Source of the DNA: a virus
Reading direction: 5' to 3' (one strand)
Length of the DNA: 57,199 nt
IMG/VR virus record: IMGVR_UViG_3300030090_002105
Span: 1-57,199 of that record
Positions 15,026 through 22,466 of the stretch are shown in pieces. A model generated the notes under the pieces. That model worked only from the letters and a program-made list of their open reading frames with translations. It ran no database searches and had not been told where the DNA came from. The position numbers were made by a program, and so were the translations under genes. Each line of letters starts with the position of its first letter. Positions within the stretch are counted from its first letter, which is position 1.

Positions 15026-15118
15026 ATGTTTGTAGATATTGTGTTGTTCTTGGCCTACTTTGTGGGCTTTGGTGCATTGGTCTTTGGTCAGTATAAACTT
15101 ATGAAACTGTGGAGATAA
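15026..15118 (+). CDS. 30-residue membrane peptide
   Basis: MFVDIVLFLAYFVGFGALVF followed by a short basic tail ending KLMKLWR: one transmembrane helix with a cytoplasmic positive end. AGGAGGAAC at 15014-15022 is a strong ribosome site four bases from the ATG. It directly follows the structured RNA and overlaps the next gene's first possible ATG. Single-helix phage peptides often modulate host membrane proteins; function here unknown. Confidence 0.6.
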   Translation: MFVDIVLFLAYFVGFGALVFGQYKLMKLWR

Positions 15119-15120
15119 TG

Positions 15121-15249
15121 ATGACTACTGAGCGTAAAATTGGCTCTTATGTTGTGCCAGAAGGATGGAATATGTATAAACCAGTAAGAAAAACATGGAG
15201 AATTGTAAGGTACTTTCCATCACCCCCAAAGAAAAAAGAGGAAAAGTAA
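15121..15249 (+). CDS. 42-residue basic protein
   Basis: MTTERKIGSYVVPEGWNMYK, then PVRKTWRIVRYFPSPPKKKE and a basic end. An adjacent ATG at 15118 could add one Met and overlaps the previous stop. No domain recognised. Tight spacing (one base to the next gene) supports translation. Probably a small early accessory protein. Confidence 0.5.
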   Translation: MTTERKIGSYVVPEGWNMYKPVRKTWRIVRYFPSPPKKKEEK

Positions 15250-15250
15250 T

Positions 15251-15487
15251 ATGGAACTAGCCCTTAATGCTAAAGTTGAGATCAGGTATGGAGAGGGTTG
15301 GTACAAGGGTAGGTACATGATAGTTCGTATTGATCCTGATGGTTCTGAGCGTGAGATGGTCCATTGCGCTGACAAAAAGAATGCATTGTGCTATAAGAAT
15401 TATTTATTGAGTAAGATGCAGTCTGATTTGTATTGGTATCTTGCCCACAACATGGGTAAGGGAGTTAAGTCATTCAACAGGAGATAG
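15251..15487 (+). CDS. hypothetical protein, 78 residues
   Basis: Begins MELALNAKVEIRYGEGWYKG with a likely beta-barrel-like N terminus (VEIRYGEGWYKGRYMIVRID) and a helical C terminus rich in Tyr/Lys. One base after the previous stop. No family recognised, no signal or TM segment. The small SH3-like pattern would suit a nucleic-acid or protein binder, unproven. Confidence 0.55.
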   Translation: MELALNAKVEIRYGEGWYKGRYMIVRIDPDGSEREMVHCADKKNALCYKNYLLSKMQSDLYWYLAHNMGKGVKSFNRR

Positions 15488-15489
15488 TT

Positions 15490-15795
15490 ATGTTTACGTC
15501 TACACACAACAAGGGATTTCATATGAAACTCGCTAATGGAGTACACGTTTCTGTTCAGTGGGGGCCAGGATACTATTGCACAAGACGCGATGAGTCTAAT
15601 GTTTTTGATCCTATTAAAAACAGGACTTGGACTTCTAAAACTGCTGAAGTTATGGCATGGACTGATAAGCATCAAATGGGAATTCGTGTTGATGGTGTTG
15701 AATATGACTCGGATGATGTTGTGATAGGTCACTTGGATGTGACTGAAGTGATTGATTTTATTAACAAAGCATCGGAGATGTTTAATGGAGAGTAA
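15490..15795 (+). CDS. hypothetical protein, 101 residues
   Basis: CAGGAG lies eight bases ahead of ATG 15490; an in-frame ATG at 15523 is an alternative. Residues MKLANGVHVSVQWGPGYYC and VMAWTDKHQMGIRVDGVEY suggest small beta-strand units. The C terminus (HLDVTEVIDFINKASEMF) is a helix. Family not recognised. The gene overlaps the next start by 11 bases. Confidence 0.6.
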   Translation: MFTSTHNKGFHMKLANGVHVSVQWGPGYYCTRRDESNVFDPIKNRTWTSKTAEVMAWTDKHQMGIRVDGVEYDSDDVVIGHLDVTEVIDFINKASEMFNGE

Positions 15796-15997
15796 AAAAG
15801 TTGGGTTCAAGTCGGTGTATTATGATGTGATGTTTGTGATTGGAGATCATGCATATCAGCATTTTGAATCTATCCCTTGCGTAGATGATGAACTAACATG
15901 GAAGCATGATTTTTGGTGGAAGGTATACCAGTTCTGTATTGTTAGGGGTATGCCAGATAACTGTGATATGTACTATACTTCTATACCTAATGAATAG
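15785..15997 (+). CDS. hypothetical acidic protein, 70 residues
   Basis: Start ATG 15785 lies within the end of the previous gene; an earlier in-frame start at 15752 would force a longer overlap. Sequence MESKKVGFKSVYYDVMFVIG, then an acidic and aromatic-rich part (DDELTWKHDFWWKVYQF) and CDMYYTSIPNE. No known domain. Confidence 0.5.
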   Translation: MESKKVGFKSVYYDVMFVIGDHAYQHFESIPCVDDELTWKHDFWWKVYQFCIVRGMPDNCDMYYTSIPNE

Positions 15998-16007
15998 GTA
16001 GATATAG

Positions 16008-16505
16008 ATGAATATTTTTTTCTTACATACTGACCCTGCTGTATCTGCTGTGTGCCAAGTCAACAAGCACATAGTCAAGATGCCGTTGGAAACTGCACAG
16101 ATATTGTGCACAGCACACAGGCACCTGGACGGTGACGGCTACGCAGATCAGCACGATTTGTACAAGGTTGCACACCTAAATCACCCCTCTACAGTGTGGG
16201 CACGGTCCTCAAAATCACACTATGAGTGGTTAATTTCCCATTTTGAGGCGCTACTTGCTGAGAAATTGCGCCGATATCCCCACAGACCACCGCATAAATC
16301 AGGTGAATTGCTTGATGCACTGCGTAAAGTGCCAGATAATATGCCTGATGACGGCTTTATCCCGCCTCCTCAATGTATGCCTGACGAGTACAAGCACAGT
16401 GATACAGTGCAAGCGTACAGAAATTACTACTGTGGTGGCAAAGCACACATTGCATCTTGGAAGTGGCCTGCAACCAGGCCTGACTGGTTCAAGGTGCAGA
16501 TATAG
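16008..16505 (+). CDS. conserved phage protein, possible DNA-repair glycosylase-like
   Basis: 165 residues. It matches a family common in aquatic phages: MNIFFLHTDP...VCQVNKHIVKMPLETAQ, LCTAHR, LNHPSTVWARSSKSHYEWL, FIPPPQCMPDEYK, AYRNYYCGGKAHIASWKW. Conserved His/Lys/Glu (NKHIVKMPLE) and Arg/Glu residues look catalytic. Such proteins are sometimes annotated as pyrimidine-dimer DNA glycosylase-like (recalled, remote). Length and the KM..E motif are compatible, but I see no decisive T4 DenV signature. DNA repair is tentative. Confidence 0.6.
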   Translation: MNIFFLHTDPAVSAVCQVNKHIVKMPLETAQILCTAHRHLDGDGYADQHDLYKVAHLNHPSTVWARSSKSHYEWLISHFEALLAEKLRRYPHRPPHKSGELLDALRKVPDNMPDDGFIPPPQCMPDEYKHSDTVQAYRNYYCGGKAHIASWKWPATRPDWFKVQI

Positions 16506-16527
16506 AATTTAGCAGAGGAACGCAAGA

Positions 16528-16872
16528 ATGTATCGTAAATATCCTAAACGTGAATACAAACCATTTGAATCTCACAGTTGTAAACTTAATGAAGATCAAA
16601 TTGAAGAGATATATATTGAACTAAGAGAAGGAACTATGTTTGATGATATAGCAAAAATGTTTAATGTATCCAGGCAGACTATAACAAATGTAAACTTTGG
16701 AAAGAGTTATAGAATTGATGGCATGAGATATCCTATTGTAGTTAGAAAAGGATATTCACATGGTAAAAAATTGAAGGCTTTCAAAGATCCTCCTTTGTAC
16801 AGTGAGTTCTGGGATACTTATGAACCAGAGCCTGAGTTATATTGGCCTAAACAAAAGATATTCACATGGTAA
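16528..16872 (+). CDS. helix-turn-helix protein
   Basis: 114 residues. LNEDQIEEIYIELREG then TMFDDIAKMFNVSRQTITNV (about 19-54) is a classic HTH: helix, AKMFNVS turn, recognition helix. The N terminus is basic (YRKYPKREYKPF) and the C terminus contains Pro/Tyr/Glu-rich segments. GAGGAAC (16515-16521) is the ribosome site. It could be an early transcription regulator or an HTH part derived from a homing endonuclease; no HNH residues are visible. Confidence 0.6.
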   Translation: MYRKYPKREYKPFESHSCKLNEDQIEEIYIELREGTMFDDIAKMFNVSRQTITNVNFGKSYRIDGMRYPIVVRKGYSHGKKLKAFKDPPLYSEFWDTYEPEPELYWPKQKIFTW

Positions 16873-16893
16873 AAATTGACAGGAGAGTAATGC

Positions 16894-17127
16894 ATGACCA
16901 GATCAGTAAGAAAAACATTTATAATTGCGTCAACCAAAAGCCAATCTGAAAAGAAGGACAAGGTATCCAACCATAAACGAGAAAGACGAGCGGTAAAACA
17001 GGCTATTGATCGCGGTGATGATTTGATGCCTCACTATAAAGAGGTATCTAATCCCTGGAATATGAGTAAAGATGGAAGGTTTTACTTTGGTAATACTCCA
17101 GAGTTTCATCACTTCAAAAGAAAGTAA
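16894..17127 (+). CDS. basic hypothetical protein, 77 residues
   Basis: N-terminal segment MTRSVRKTFIIASTKSQSEK followed by KRERRAVKQAIDRG and a DDLMPHYKEVSNPWNMSKDG motif. Rich in Lys/Arg, with no hydrophobic core of note. Ribosome site CAGGAGAG precedes the ATG. I recognise no family; a nucleic-acid-binding role is possible from charge. Confidence 0.5.
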   Translation: MTRSVRKTFIIASTKSQSEKKDKVSNHKRERRAVKQAIDRGDDLMPHYKEVSNPWNMSKDGRFYFGNTPEFHHFKRK

Positions 17128-17136
17128 GGTTTAAAT

Positions 17137-17195
17137 TCCGTGACACTCACGGAGTGGTAACGCACCTACCTTATGGTGCAAACGAGGAACTGTAA
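17137..17195 (+). promoter_or_regulatory. double-hairpin leader before the 17196 gene
   Basis: Two perfect hairpins lie side by side: TCCGTGA-CAC-TCACGGA (17137-17153) and GCACC-TACCTTAT-GGTGC (17162-17179), followed by GAGGAACTGTAA (17184-17195) abutting ATG 17196. The last string is identical to that before the 13731 gene. No U-run follows, so this is unlikely to be a terminator; translational control is more likely. Confidence 0.55.
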
Positions 17196-17417
17196 ATGGT
17201 ATTTACTTTTCAAAACAAGGTGTTTCATGGGCACAATGCCGAGGTAATCAAGAAGTTTGCCGGGGTAGTGCAGGAAATGGATAGAAAGGATGCTATCAAA
17301 GCCAAGTACACCGGTAAAAGAGAGGTTTTAATGACGCATGAGCAGTTAGAAGAGCAGGCGCAGTATCTTGTAGATGCAAACAAAACCTGGGAGGACATCA
17401 AAAATGAGTGTGTATGA
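17196..17417 (+). CDS. hypothetical protein, 73 residues
   Basis: MVFTFQNKVFHGHNAEVIKK start, then a long helix-rich body (EMDRKDAIKAKYTGKREVL, LEEQAQYLVDANKTWEDIK). Translated from GAGGAACTGTAA directly before the ATG after two hairpins. Ends overlapping the next gene. No known domain; it precedes the MoxR/VWA cassette and could be co-regulated with it. Confidence 0.55.
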   Translation: MVFTFQNKVFHGHNAEVIKKFAGVVQEMDRKDAIKAKYTGKREVLMTHEQLEEQAQYLVDANKTWEDIKNECV

Positions 17418-17619
17418 TGATGAAGATATTGTTATCTCATTTGATGACCTTATAAGTAGTGCTATGCCAGTGAAAGAGACGCATGATGGGAAAGAGGTTA
17501 CAGTCTATCGACTAGGCCCTGATGATCGTAGCCCCCACATATCATGCAACGTAGCGAAGGATAAGTGCGCTTCATTGCTTGTCATCGCATCCTATGGGCC
17601 TTCATTTTCAATACACTGA
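17404..17619 (+). CDS. hypothetical protein, 71 residues
   Basis: ATG 17404 lies within the previous gene's end (14-base overlap). Sequence MSVYDDEDIVISFDDLISSA with an acidic N terminus, then beta-rich HDGKEVTVYRLGPDDRSPHI and a hydrophobic end (CASLLVIASYGPSFSIH). Ten bases before the MoxR-like ATPase. Unknown; may belong to the same complex. Confidence 0.5.
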   Translation: MSVYDDEDIVISFDDLISSAMPVKETHDGKEVTVYRLGPDDRSPHISCNVAKDKCASLLVIASYGPSFSIH

Positions 17620-17628
17620 GGATATATT

Positions 17629-18642
17629 ATGTCTGAAGTTACTATTACACCTAGTCAGATACCAGAAATACTGGATGTTGCCACTGGTCTTGGTATATCA
17701 TGCTTGTTCTCTGGTGAGTCAGGAATTGGCAAGACTGAGGCTGTCACCAAGTATGGTATGGAGAAGTACGGCGCGGTGAAAGATGTGCGATTATCTCAAC
17801 TTGATCCAGTAGACTTGAGTGGTGTGCCTACTGTTCGCGATGGGTTCACTGAGTTTGCCATACCATCTATGTTGCCTAACGTAGATCGTGATGGTGAACA
17901 GGGTCTATTCATTCTTGATGAGTTTGGTGATGGGTCGCAAGCAACTATCACTGCATCTCAACAGTTGATTCTTGAGAAGAGGGTTGGGAGTTACGTATTC
18001 CCAGAGGGTTGGCACATCGTAGCCATGATGAATAAGAAGGAACACGGTGGAGTTAATCGTGGACTTTCTTATGCTCTGCAAAACAGGTTCATGCACTACA
18101 TGGTTACGCTCGATGTTTCTGAATTGCTCAGTCACTTCACAGCCAAAGGTGTTGACCCAATGGTTACATCGTTCCTTAAAACTCACGCTCACCTGGCTCA
18201 TAAGCGCCCTGATAAGGGTGGATCATGGGCATGGTGCTCGCCTAGACAGTGGGAAAAGTTATCTCAAGTCAGAGGCACTAGCCCATCTAGTTCTATCAAG
18301 TTCCAACTGTACTCTGGATTGGTAGGCGAGGGTGCTGCTGCTGAGTTCGTTAGCCATGAGGAGGTAGCAGATCAGGTTCCTGATCCAGAACAGGTAATCA
18401 AAGAGCCTAAGAAAGCAATGGTTCCTGAGAATCCTAGTGCTCAATATGCTATCGCTTACTCTCTTGCTTACTGGATGAAGCCTGATAACATGAAGAACAT
18501 CATGGCTTATCTTGATAGGTTGCCTGCTGAGTATGCTGTAACAAGTATAACTGAGGCCAGGAAGATTACTCCTGAGATTGCAGAGACAGAGGAGTTTACT
18601 GATTGGGCTAACCATAATATGGATGTATTACTTGGCGGATAA
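17629..18642 (+). CDS. MoxR-type AAA+ ATPase
   Basis: 337 residues. Walker A GESGIGKT at 29-36, Walker B GLFILDEFGDGS at about 92-103, sensor-1 region IVAMMNKKEH (130-139) and arginine finger GVNRGLSYALQNRF (141-154). MoxR ATPases work as chaperones, usually with a VWA-domain partner that they remodel, to mature or activate protein complexes. Here the partner candidate (HETMH metallopeptidase + VWA) is two genes downstream. The preceding RBS is GAGG.ATAT-like. The cassette is early and plus strand, beside replication genes. A specific target is unknown. Confidence 0.85.
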   Translation: MSEVTITPSQIPEILDVATGLGISCLFSGESGIGKTEAVTKYGMEKYGAVKDVRLSQLDPVDLSGVPTVRDGFTEFAIPSMLPNVDRDGEQGLFILDEFGDGSQATITASQQLILEKRVGSYVFPEGWHIVAMMNKKEHGGVNRGLSYALQNRFMHYMVTLDVSELLSHFTAKGVDPMVTSFLKTHAHLAHKRPDKGGSWAWCSPRQWEKLSQVRGTSPSSSIKFQLYSGLVGEGAAAEFVSHEEVADQVPDPEQVIKEPKKAMVPENPSAQYAIAYSLAYWMKPDNMKNIMAYLDRLPAEYAVTSITEARKITPEIAETEEFTDWANHNMDVLLGG

Positions 18643-18654
18643 ATAGGAGGCACA

Positions 18655-19584
18655 ATGCCATTATCTAAGAAAGGTATGCTGTTAAGTGTATCGTTGTCTA
18701 TCCCTTCCGGACGTAAGGTAGACAGAGATATATCGGAGAAAGTTGCCAGTGATTACAATGTGAAGGGAGGTAGTCGTGACTCTGGTAACTTTAACAAGAT
18801 TACAATCTCATCTAAGTATCTTCAGCCATTTAGGAATATCAAATCCAAGATGGTTGAAGCACCAAACTCAACAATTAAAACCATGACGTTACCGTGGTTG
18901 CATGAGAGTGGTGGTGTATTTATCTTACCGAACAAGAAAATCCTGGATTTTGCAAAGGTTTGGCGCAATCAGAAATCTTTGTGGGATTCTGAGGTACAAG
19001 CCTTAAAGAATGGCAAGTATCAGGAGGCTCTTGATGAGGCAGAGATCAGACTCAACAAGAAGGGTGGTATGTTTGATGCATCAGACTATCCAACAGTTGA
19101 GGAGTTCACTGATAGATTCAAGATGGAGCAGTACCTCAGACCTATTCCAGAGGAACACAACATGGATTTGAGGGCTTCAGTTGGTGAACTTGAGGCTGAA
19201 CGGATACGCAAAGAGGTGCATGATAGCGTAGCCAAGAGCATGGAAAAGATGAAGGAACTACTCACTCATAGGATTGAGAGTGAGATGCATGGCCTCAAAA
19301 ATATACTATCATCTGACAGGGTGACAGTGTATGATACCAGGATGGAATCACTTAGGAATCTAATCGACTCAATTAGTGGATTGAATTTTACTGATGACAC
19401 TTTTTTGACAGATTTAGAAACCTATATGAAAGAGAATCTGTATCTCTATGCTCATGACTTGAGAGGTAATGAGACAAAACAGAAGGAGGCTTATCGACAT
19501 ATCAATAAGGTGATAGGTTATATTTGTAGCGAAGAAACCTTTGATCAAACGATGTCTAAACTGGACGGAACATATGGATATTGA
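18655..19584 (+). CDS. coiled-coil protein of MoxR/VWA cassette (possibly DUF3150-like)
   Basis: 309 residues starting MPLSKKGMLLSVSLSIPSGR, preceded by GGAGG. Residues 120-290 are helical with coiled-coil character (RIRKEVHDSVAKSMEKMKEL, ETYMKENLYLYAHDLRG). DUF3150 proteins occupy the same slot between MoxR and VWA genes in some phages and bacteria, but I cannot confirm membership. It overlaps the metallopeptidase start by 11 bases, showing coupling. Likely an adaptor or substrate of the ATPase/VWA pair (inference). Confidence 0.6.
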   Translation: MPLSKKGMLLSVSLSIPSGRKVDRDISEKVASDYNVKGGSRDSGNFNKITISSKYLQPFRNIKSKMVEAPNSTIKTMTLPWLHESGGVFILPNKKILDFAKVWRNQKSLWDSEVQALKNGKYQEALDEAEIRLNKKGGMFDASDYPTVEEFTDRFKMEQYLRPIPEEHNMDLRASVGELEAERIRKEVHDSVAKSMEKMKELLTHRIESEMHGLKNILSSDRVTVYDTRMESLRNLIDSISGLNFTDDTFLTDLETYMKENLYLYAHDLRGNETKQKEAYRHINKVIGYICSEETFDQTMSKLDGTYGY

Positions 19585-20698
19585 ACGTAAGTTACAGATA
19601 GCAAGAGCGCAATGCTTGATGGACTTCCCATTCTTTGGGCATTTGCTTTTGTCTATGCCAATCAAAGAGGACAATAGTATTTCTACGTTTGCTGTTGATG
19701 GTAAGTTTATCTACTATAATGGTGAGTTTATCCAGACTTTAGGAATGGATGACCTCAAGTTTGTTTTAATGCATGAGACTATGCATCCTGCTTTCTTTCA
19801 TCTAACAAGACGGGGCGCTCGTGACCATACCATATGGAATATGGCAGGTGATTATGTTATCAATCGGTTGCTTGTTGATGAGGGAATGAAACCTCCTGCT
19901 GATGTTCTTCTTGATAAGAAGTATGATAAGACTTGGAATACTGACATGGTGTATGATGATCTTATTAAGAACGCAAAGCGGATCACTATTAAAGGTCTTG
20001 GTGATATGCCATGCACTGGGTATTTTCAAGATGGTGAAAGTCAGAGCGAGGCAGACAAGTCAGAGACTGAGAACAAGTGGAAGACTAAAATTATTGCAGC
20101 AGCAAATGCTTGCAGTAAGAAAAGAGGTACTATCCCAGGTCACTTCAAAGAACTAATCAATGAGATACGCAATCCAAAGGTAGACTGGAGAGATAAGTTA
20201 TATGCTCTTGCTACTGAACCAATGAGGGATGAACATTCATGGAGACGCCCCAATCGTAGGTTCATAGGCAAGGATTTATATCTTCCATCCATAACAAAGA
20301 TTGATGGACTGCGGAAAATTATCTTTGCGGTTGACACAAGTGGATCAATGAATACTGATCTATTGATTGAGGCTTGGTCTGAGATAGTATCAGTAGTGGA
20401 GGACTGTGATGTCGATGAGCTTATCATTATGGATGTGGATACTGACGTTAATCATATACGAAGGTTCTCAAAGGATGATCTACCTGATGCACTAGAGGTA
20501 GTTGGTAGAGGTGGTACAGCCTTTGAGCCTGCGTTTGATTGGGTCATTGAGAACGATGAGGACCCAGCCGTGCTAATATATTTCACAGATTTGTATGGTT
20601 CGTTTCCTCAGTATGAACCAGATTACCCAGTGATATGGGTAAACTATGGTATGAAGGATACTCTGTGTCCTTTCGGTGAAGTAATAACTATTGAATAG
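19574..20698 (+). CDS. VWA-domain zinc metallopeptidase-like protein (DUF2201 type)
   Basis: 374 residues from ATG 19574 (inside the previous stop); the frame opens 11 codons earlier but that ATG gives a longer overlap. Residues 63-75 contain the zinc-protease motif LMHETMH (H67-E68-H71). The C-terminal VWA-like domain shows FAVDTSGSMNTD (Asp254, Ser256, Ser258) as a MIDAS metal site. This two-part order is that of DUF2201/VWA-like (PF13203 + PF09967) proteins, usually encoded beside MoxR ATPases. The protease may process a phage or host protein when activated by the ATPase (inference). Confidence 0.82.
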   Translation: MDIERKLQIARAQCLMDFPFFGHLLLSMPIKEDNSISTFAVDGKFIYYNGEFIQTLGMDDLKFVLMHETMHPAFFHLTRRGARDHTIWNMAGDYVINRLLVDEGMKPPADVLLDKKYDKTWNTDMVYDDLIKNAKRITIKGLGDMPCTGYFQDGESQSEADKSETENKWKTKIIAAANACSKKRGTIPGHFKELINEIRNPKVDWRDKLYALATEPMRDEHSWRRPNRRFIGKDLYLPSITKIDGLRKIIFAVDTSGSMNTDLLIEAWSEIVSVVEDCDVDELIIMDVDTDVNHIRRFSKDDLPDALEVVGRGGTAFEPAFDWVIENDEDPAVLIYFTDLYGSFPQYEPDYPVIWVNYGMKDTLCPFGEVITIE

Positions 20699-20707
20699 GG
20701 GAATAAT

Positions 20708-21586
20708 ATGTCTTTAATGCATGATGATTATAGGTATTCTACTTTTAGCACTGGCCTGGATGGTGTCAAAAAACACTACGATTATGAGATTCAGATAGCA
20801 AGACTTGAGCATGAGAACTTCTTTATTATTAGAGAGGATGATGGGTATGCTTTCAAGGCTGATATGCAGAGCAGGAATTATCATGACAATGCTCCGGAAG
20901 AAGATGATCCAAGATCAGCGCAGACTCAGATAAAATACTATGATGATGGGGATATTGAGGTAGATTTTTCTATGTCCAGAGGCGGAAGGCATTGGGTATA
21001 TAACCTACACAAACAGATTCTATCTGTGCTGCCACCTAATATTCACTATTATGATTGTCGAGATAAAAGATATTTTATCTATGATAAGGATGAGTCTGAT
21101 GTTAGGCGCACTAATTATGAAGTGAGTAAAGTGTTTGAAAAGAAAGATGATATCATCAGGTTCTGTAAGAATGGTGATGTTAAGGGTGCTAAAGAGATAA
21201 AGCGAGGCGATAAAAAGTTCGCTGAAGATAAGCCGATTAAGGATCAGTTGGAATCAAAGCACGTTAAAGAGATGACTAAAGCCAGACTGGATAGTGATTT
21301 TCTTATTGAGTATAACCAACTGTATGCTACCTTTAGGGGTATAAAAACAGGGCTTTACCATATGGCTTTAGAGATGTTTAGACCATCTGAGTTGCAGGCT
21401 TATGGTGCTGCTCCAAACTCTGGCATGATTCGTAGACTGCACGTTGCCAGGTTTATTAGAAGCCCGGAAGAATTGGTTAAATCAGAGAAGTTAGCACTAA
21501 GTATTGTTGGTGATATTCCAGCCAGTTGTTTTGGGCCTAACCTAGCAAGGATGAAAGAGAGACATGACACAAACGCAAATGTTTGA
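20708..21586 (+). CDS. hypothetical protein downstream of MoxR/VWA cassette
   Basis: 292 residues, acidic and Tyr-rich with repeated DDG patterns. Features: beta-rich N-terminal half (DVEVDFSMSRGGRHWVYNLH-like run), basic helical segment (EIKRGDKKFAEDKPIKDQLE) and a helical C-terminal region with MALEMFRPSELQAYGAAPNS. No known domain. GGGGAAT precedes the ATG and the C terminus overlaps the next gene by 23 bases. May be a fourth component of the cassette. Confidence 0.55.
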   Translation: MSLMHDDYRYSTFSTGLDGVKKHYDYEIQIARLEHENFFIIREDDGYAFKADMQSRNYHDNAPEEDDPRSAQTQIKYYDDGDIEVDFSMSRGGRHWVYNLHKQILSVLPPNIHYYDCRDKRYFIYDKDESDVRRTNYEVSKVFEKKDDIIRFCKNGDVKGAKEIKRGDKKFAEDKPIKDQLESKHVKEMTKARLDSDFLIEYNQLYATFRGIKTGLYHMALEMFRPSELQAYGAAPNSGMIRRLHVARFIRSPEELVKSEKLALSIVGDIPASCFGPNLARMKERHDTNANV

Positions 21587-21785
21587 TAACTCAGTACAAC
21601 TTACTGATGAGGATCATGATATACTTATGTTCTTACTGGATGAAACATCATGTAGTATTGATGATGGTAAAGATGATACGATTATGAATGATATGACCCG
21701 CCTAAGAATGAGAGGGTTCGATGTTATTCAGTCGTATGGTATAATGGAAAAAACAGATAACAATCCTTTTGGAGGTTCAATATGA
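21564..21785 (+). CDS. acidic hypothetical protein, 73 residues
   Basis: MTQTQMFDNSVQLTDEDHDI, very acidic, then DRSMNDMTRLRMRGF-like helix and DNNPFGGSI C terminus. Overlaps neighbours at both ends (start inside the 292-residue gene; ATGA with next). Extended -10 TATGGTATAAT lies within its last third. No domain recognised. Confidence 0.5.
   Translation: MTQTQMFDNSVQLTDEDHDILMFLLDETSCSIDDGKDDTIMNDMTRLRMRGFDVIQSYGIMEKTDNNPFGGSI
21735..21745 (+). promoter_or_regulatory. extended -10 promoter TATGGTATAAT
   Basis: Exact 11-mer as at 25478 (plus) and 12178-12168 (minus). It would start a transcript about 30 bases before ATG 21782. The -35 is poor (TTCGAT, 17-bp spacing). Confidence 0.4.
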
Positions 21786-21973
21786 GTAACGCTAATTTAG
21801 ATGGGTACAATTATGCTTGGAGAAAATCAACTCTTAAGTCTGATATAGACAAAAGATTAGATAATCTACAAGATAATCTTGATGAACTAACAGACCAAGT
21901 TAATGTTCTTGATGATCAATTATCTTATCTAATTAAAAGTGTAGAAGATATTGTTGCTATGACAAGCCATTGA
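21782..21973 (+). CDS. small coiled-coil protein
   Basis: 63 residues; residues 17-55 have clear heptads (KSDIDKRLDNLQDNLDELTD then QVNVLDDQLSYLIKSVEDI) and would form a dimeric or trimeric coiled coil. ATGA overlap with the upstream gene. No other domain. Function unknown. Confidence 0.6.
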   Translation: MSNANLDGYNYAWRKSTLKSDIDKRLDNLQDNLDELTDQVNVLDDQLSYLIKSVEDIVAMTSH

Positions 21974-21974
21974 G

Positions 21975-21985
21975 TATGTTATAAT
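21975..21985 (+). promoter_or_regulatory. extended -10 promoter variant TATGTTATAAT
   Basis: Perfect TATAAT (21980-21985) with TGn-like extension, in the 30-base gap before the 22004 gene. A strong AGGAG site follows at 21992-21996. Confidence 0.4.
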
Positions 21986-22003
21986 ATATATAGGAGAAAT
22001 TAA

Positions 22004-22255
22004 ATGTCTTTAGATTTAGAGTACATTGATAAACATGATTTGTATAAAGGTTTATTGTTGAGTGTTGAGCATGATGAAAATTCTTGTATTCTTTTATCGC
22101 AAGATAAGGCTGAAATATATCTTACTTGGGAAGAAGCCAATGCATTGGTATCTGTTATAATTGCTCATAGAGAAATGATGGATGCTAAGGAAAGGTTAGG
22201 AAGAATTCCTGCGATGACACCACCTGGGGTAGAGCGTCCAGAAGATGTTCATTAA
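22004..22255 (+). CDS. hypothetical protein, 83 residues
   Basis: MSLDLEYIDKHDLYKGLLLS, then a strand-rich middle (CILLSQDKAEIYLTWEEANA) and a C-terminal helix (LVSVIIAHREMMDAKERLG) with a Pro-rich end. Preceded by AGGAG and a TATAAT box. It overlaps the next gene by 11 bases. No known domain. Confidence 0.55.
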   Translation: MSLDLEYIDKHDLYKGLLLSVEHDENSCILLSQDKAEIYLTWEEANALVSVIIAHREMMDAKERLGRIPAMTPPGVERPEDVH

Positions 22256-22466
22256 ATGGGGAAAGGGATCAGCCTTTATGTTTGGTAGAATAGAAGGGGA
22301 TGACACTCATAGAGTGGAGAGAAACCGTACCGCTGATGGTAAGAGATGGAAGTTCATGGTATCAGACAGCATCACATATAGATATGTAGATGATAGAGAA
22401 TTTCATACCAAAGAAGAACTTGAATCAGCAGTATGTGAATGGATAAGAAACAGGAAAAAGAAATGA
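22245..22466 (+). CDS. hypothetical protein, 73 residues
   Basis: Frame from ATG 22245 (MFIKWGKGSAFMFGRIEGDD); an internal ATG at 22278 is possible. The middle is strand-rich and basic (RVERNRTADGKRWKFMVSDS, ITYRYVDDREFHTKEELESA) ending in KK. Overlaps the primase-helicase start by ATGA. Family not recognised; position suggests a replication accessory protein. Confidence 0.5.
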   Translation: MFIKWGKGSAFMFGRIEGDDTHRVERNRTADGKRWKFMVSDSITYRYVDDREFHTKEELESAVCEWIRNRKKK

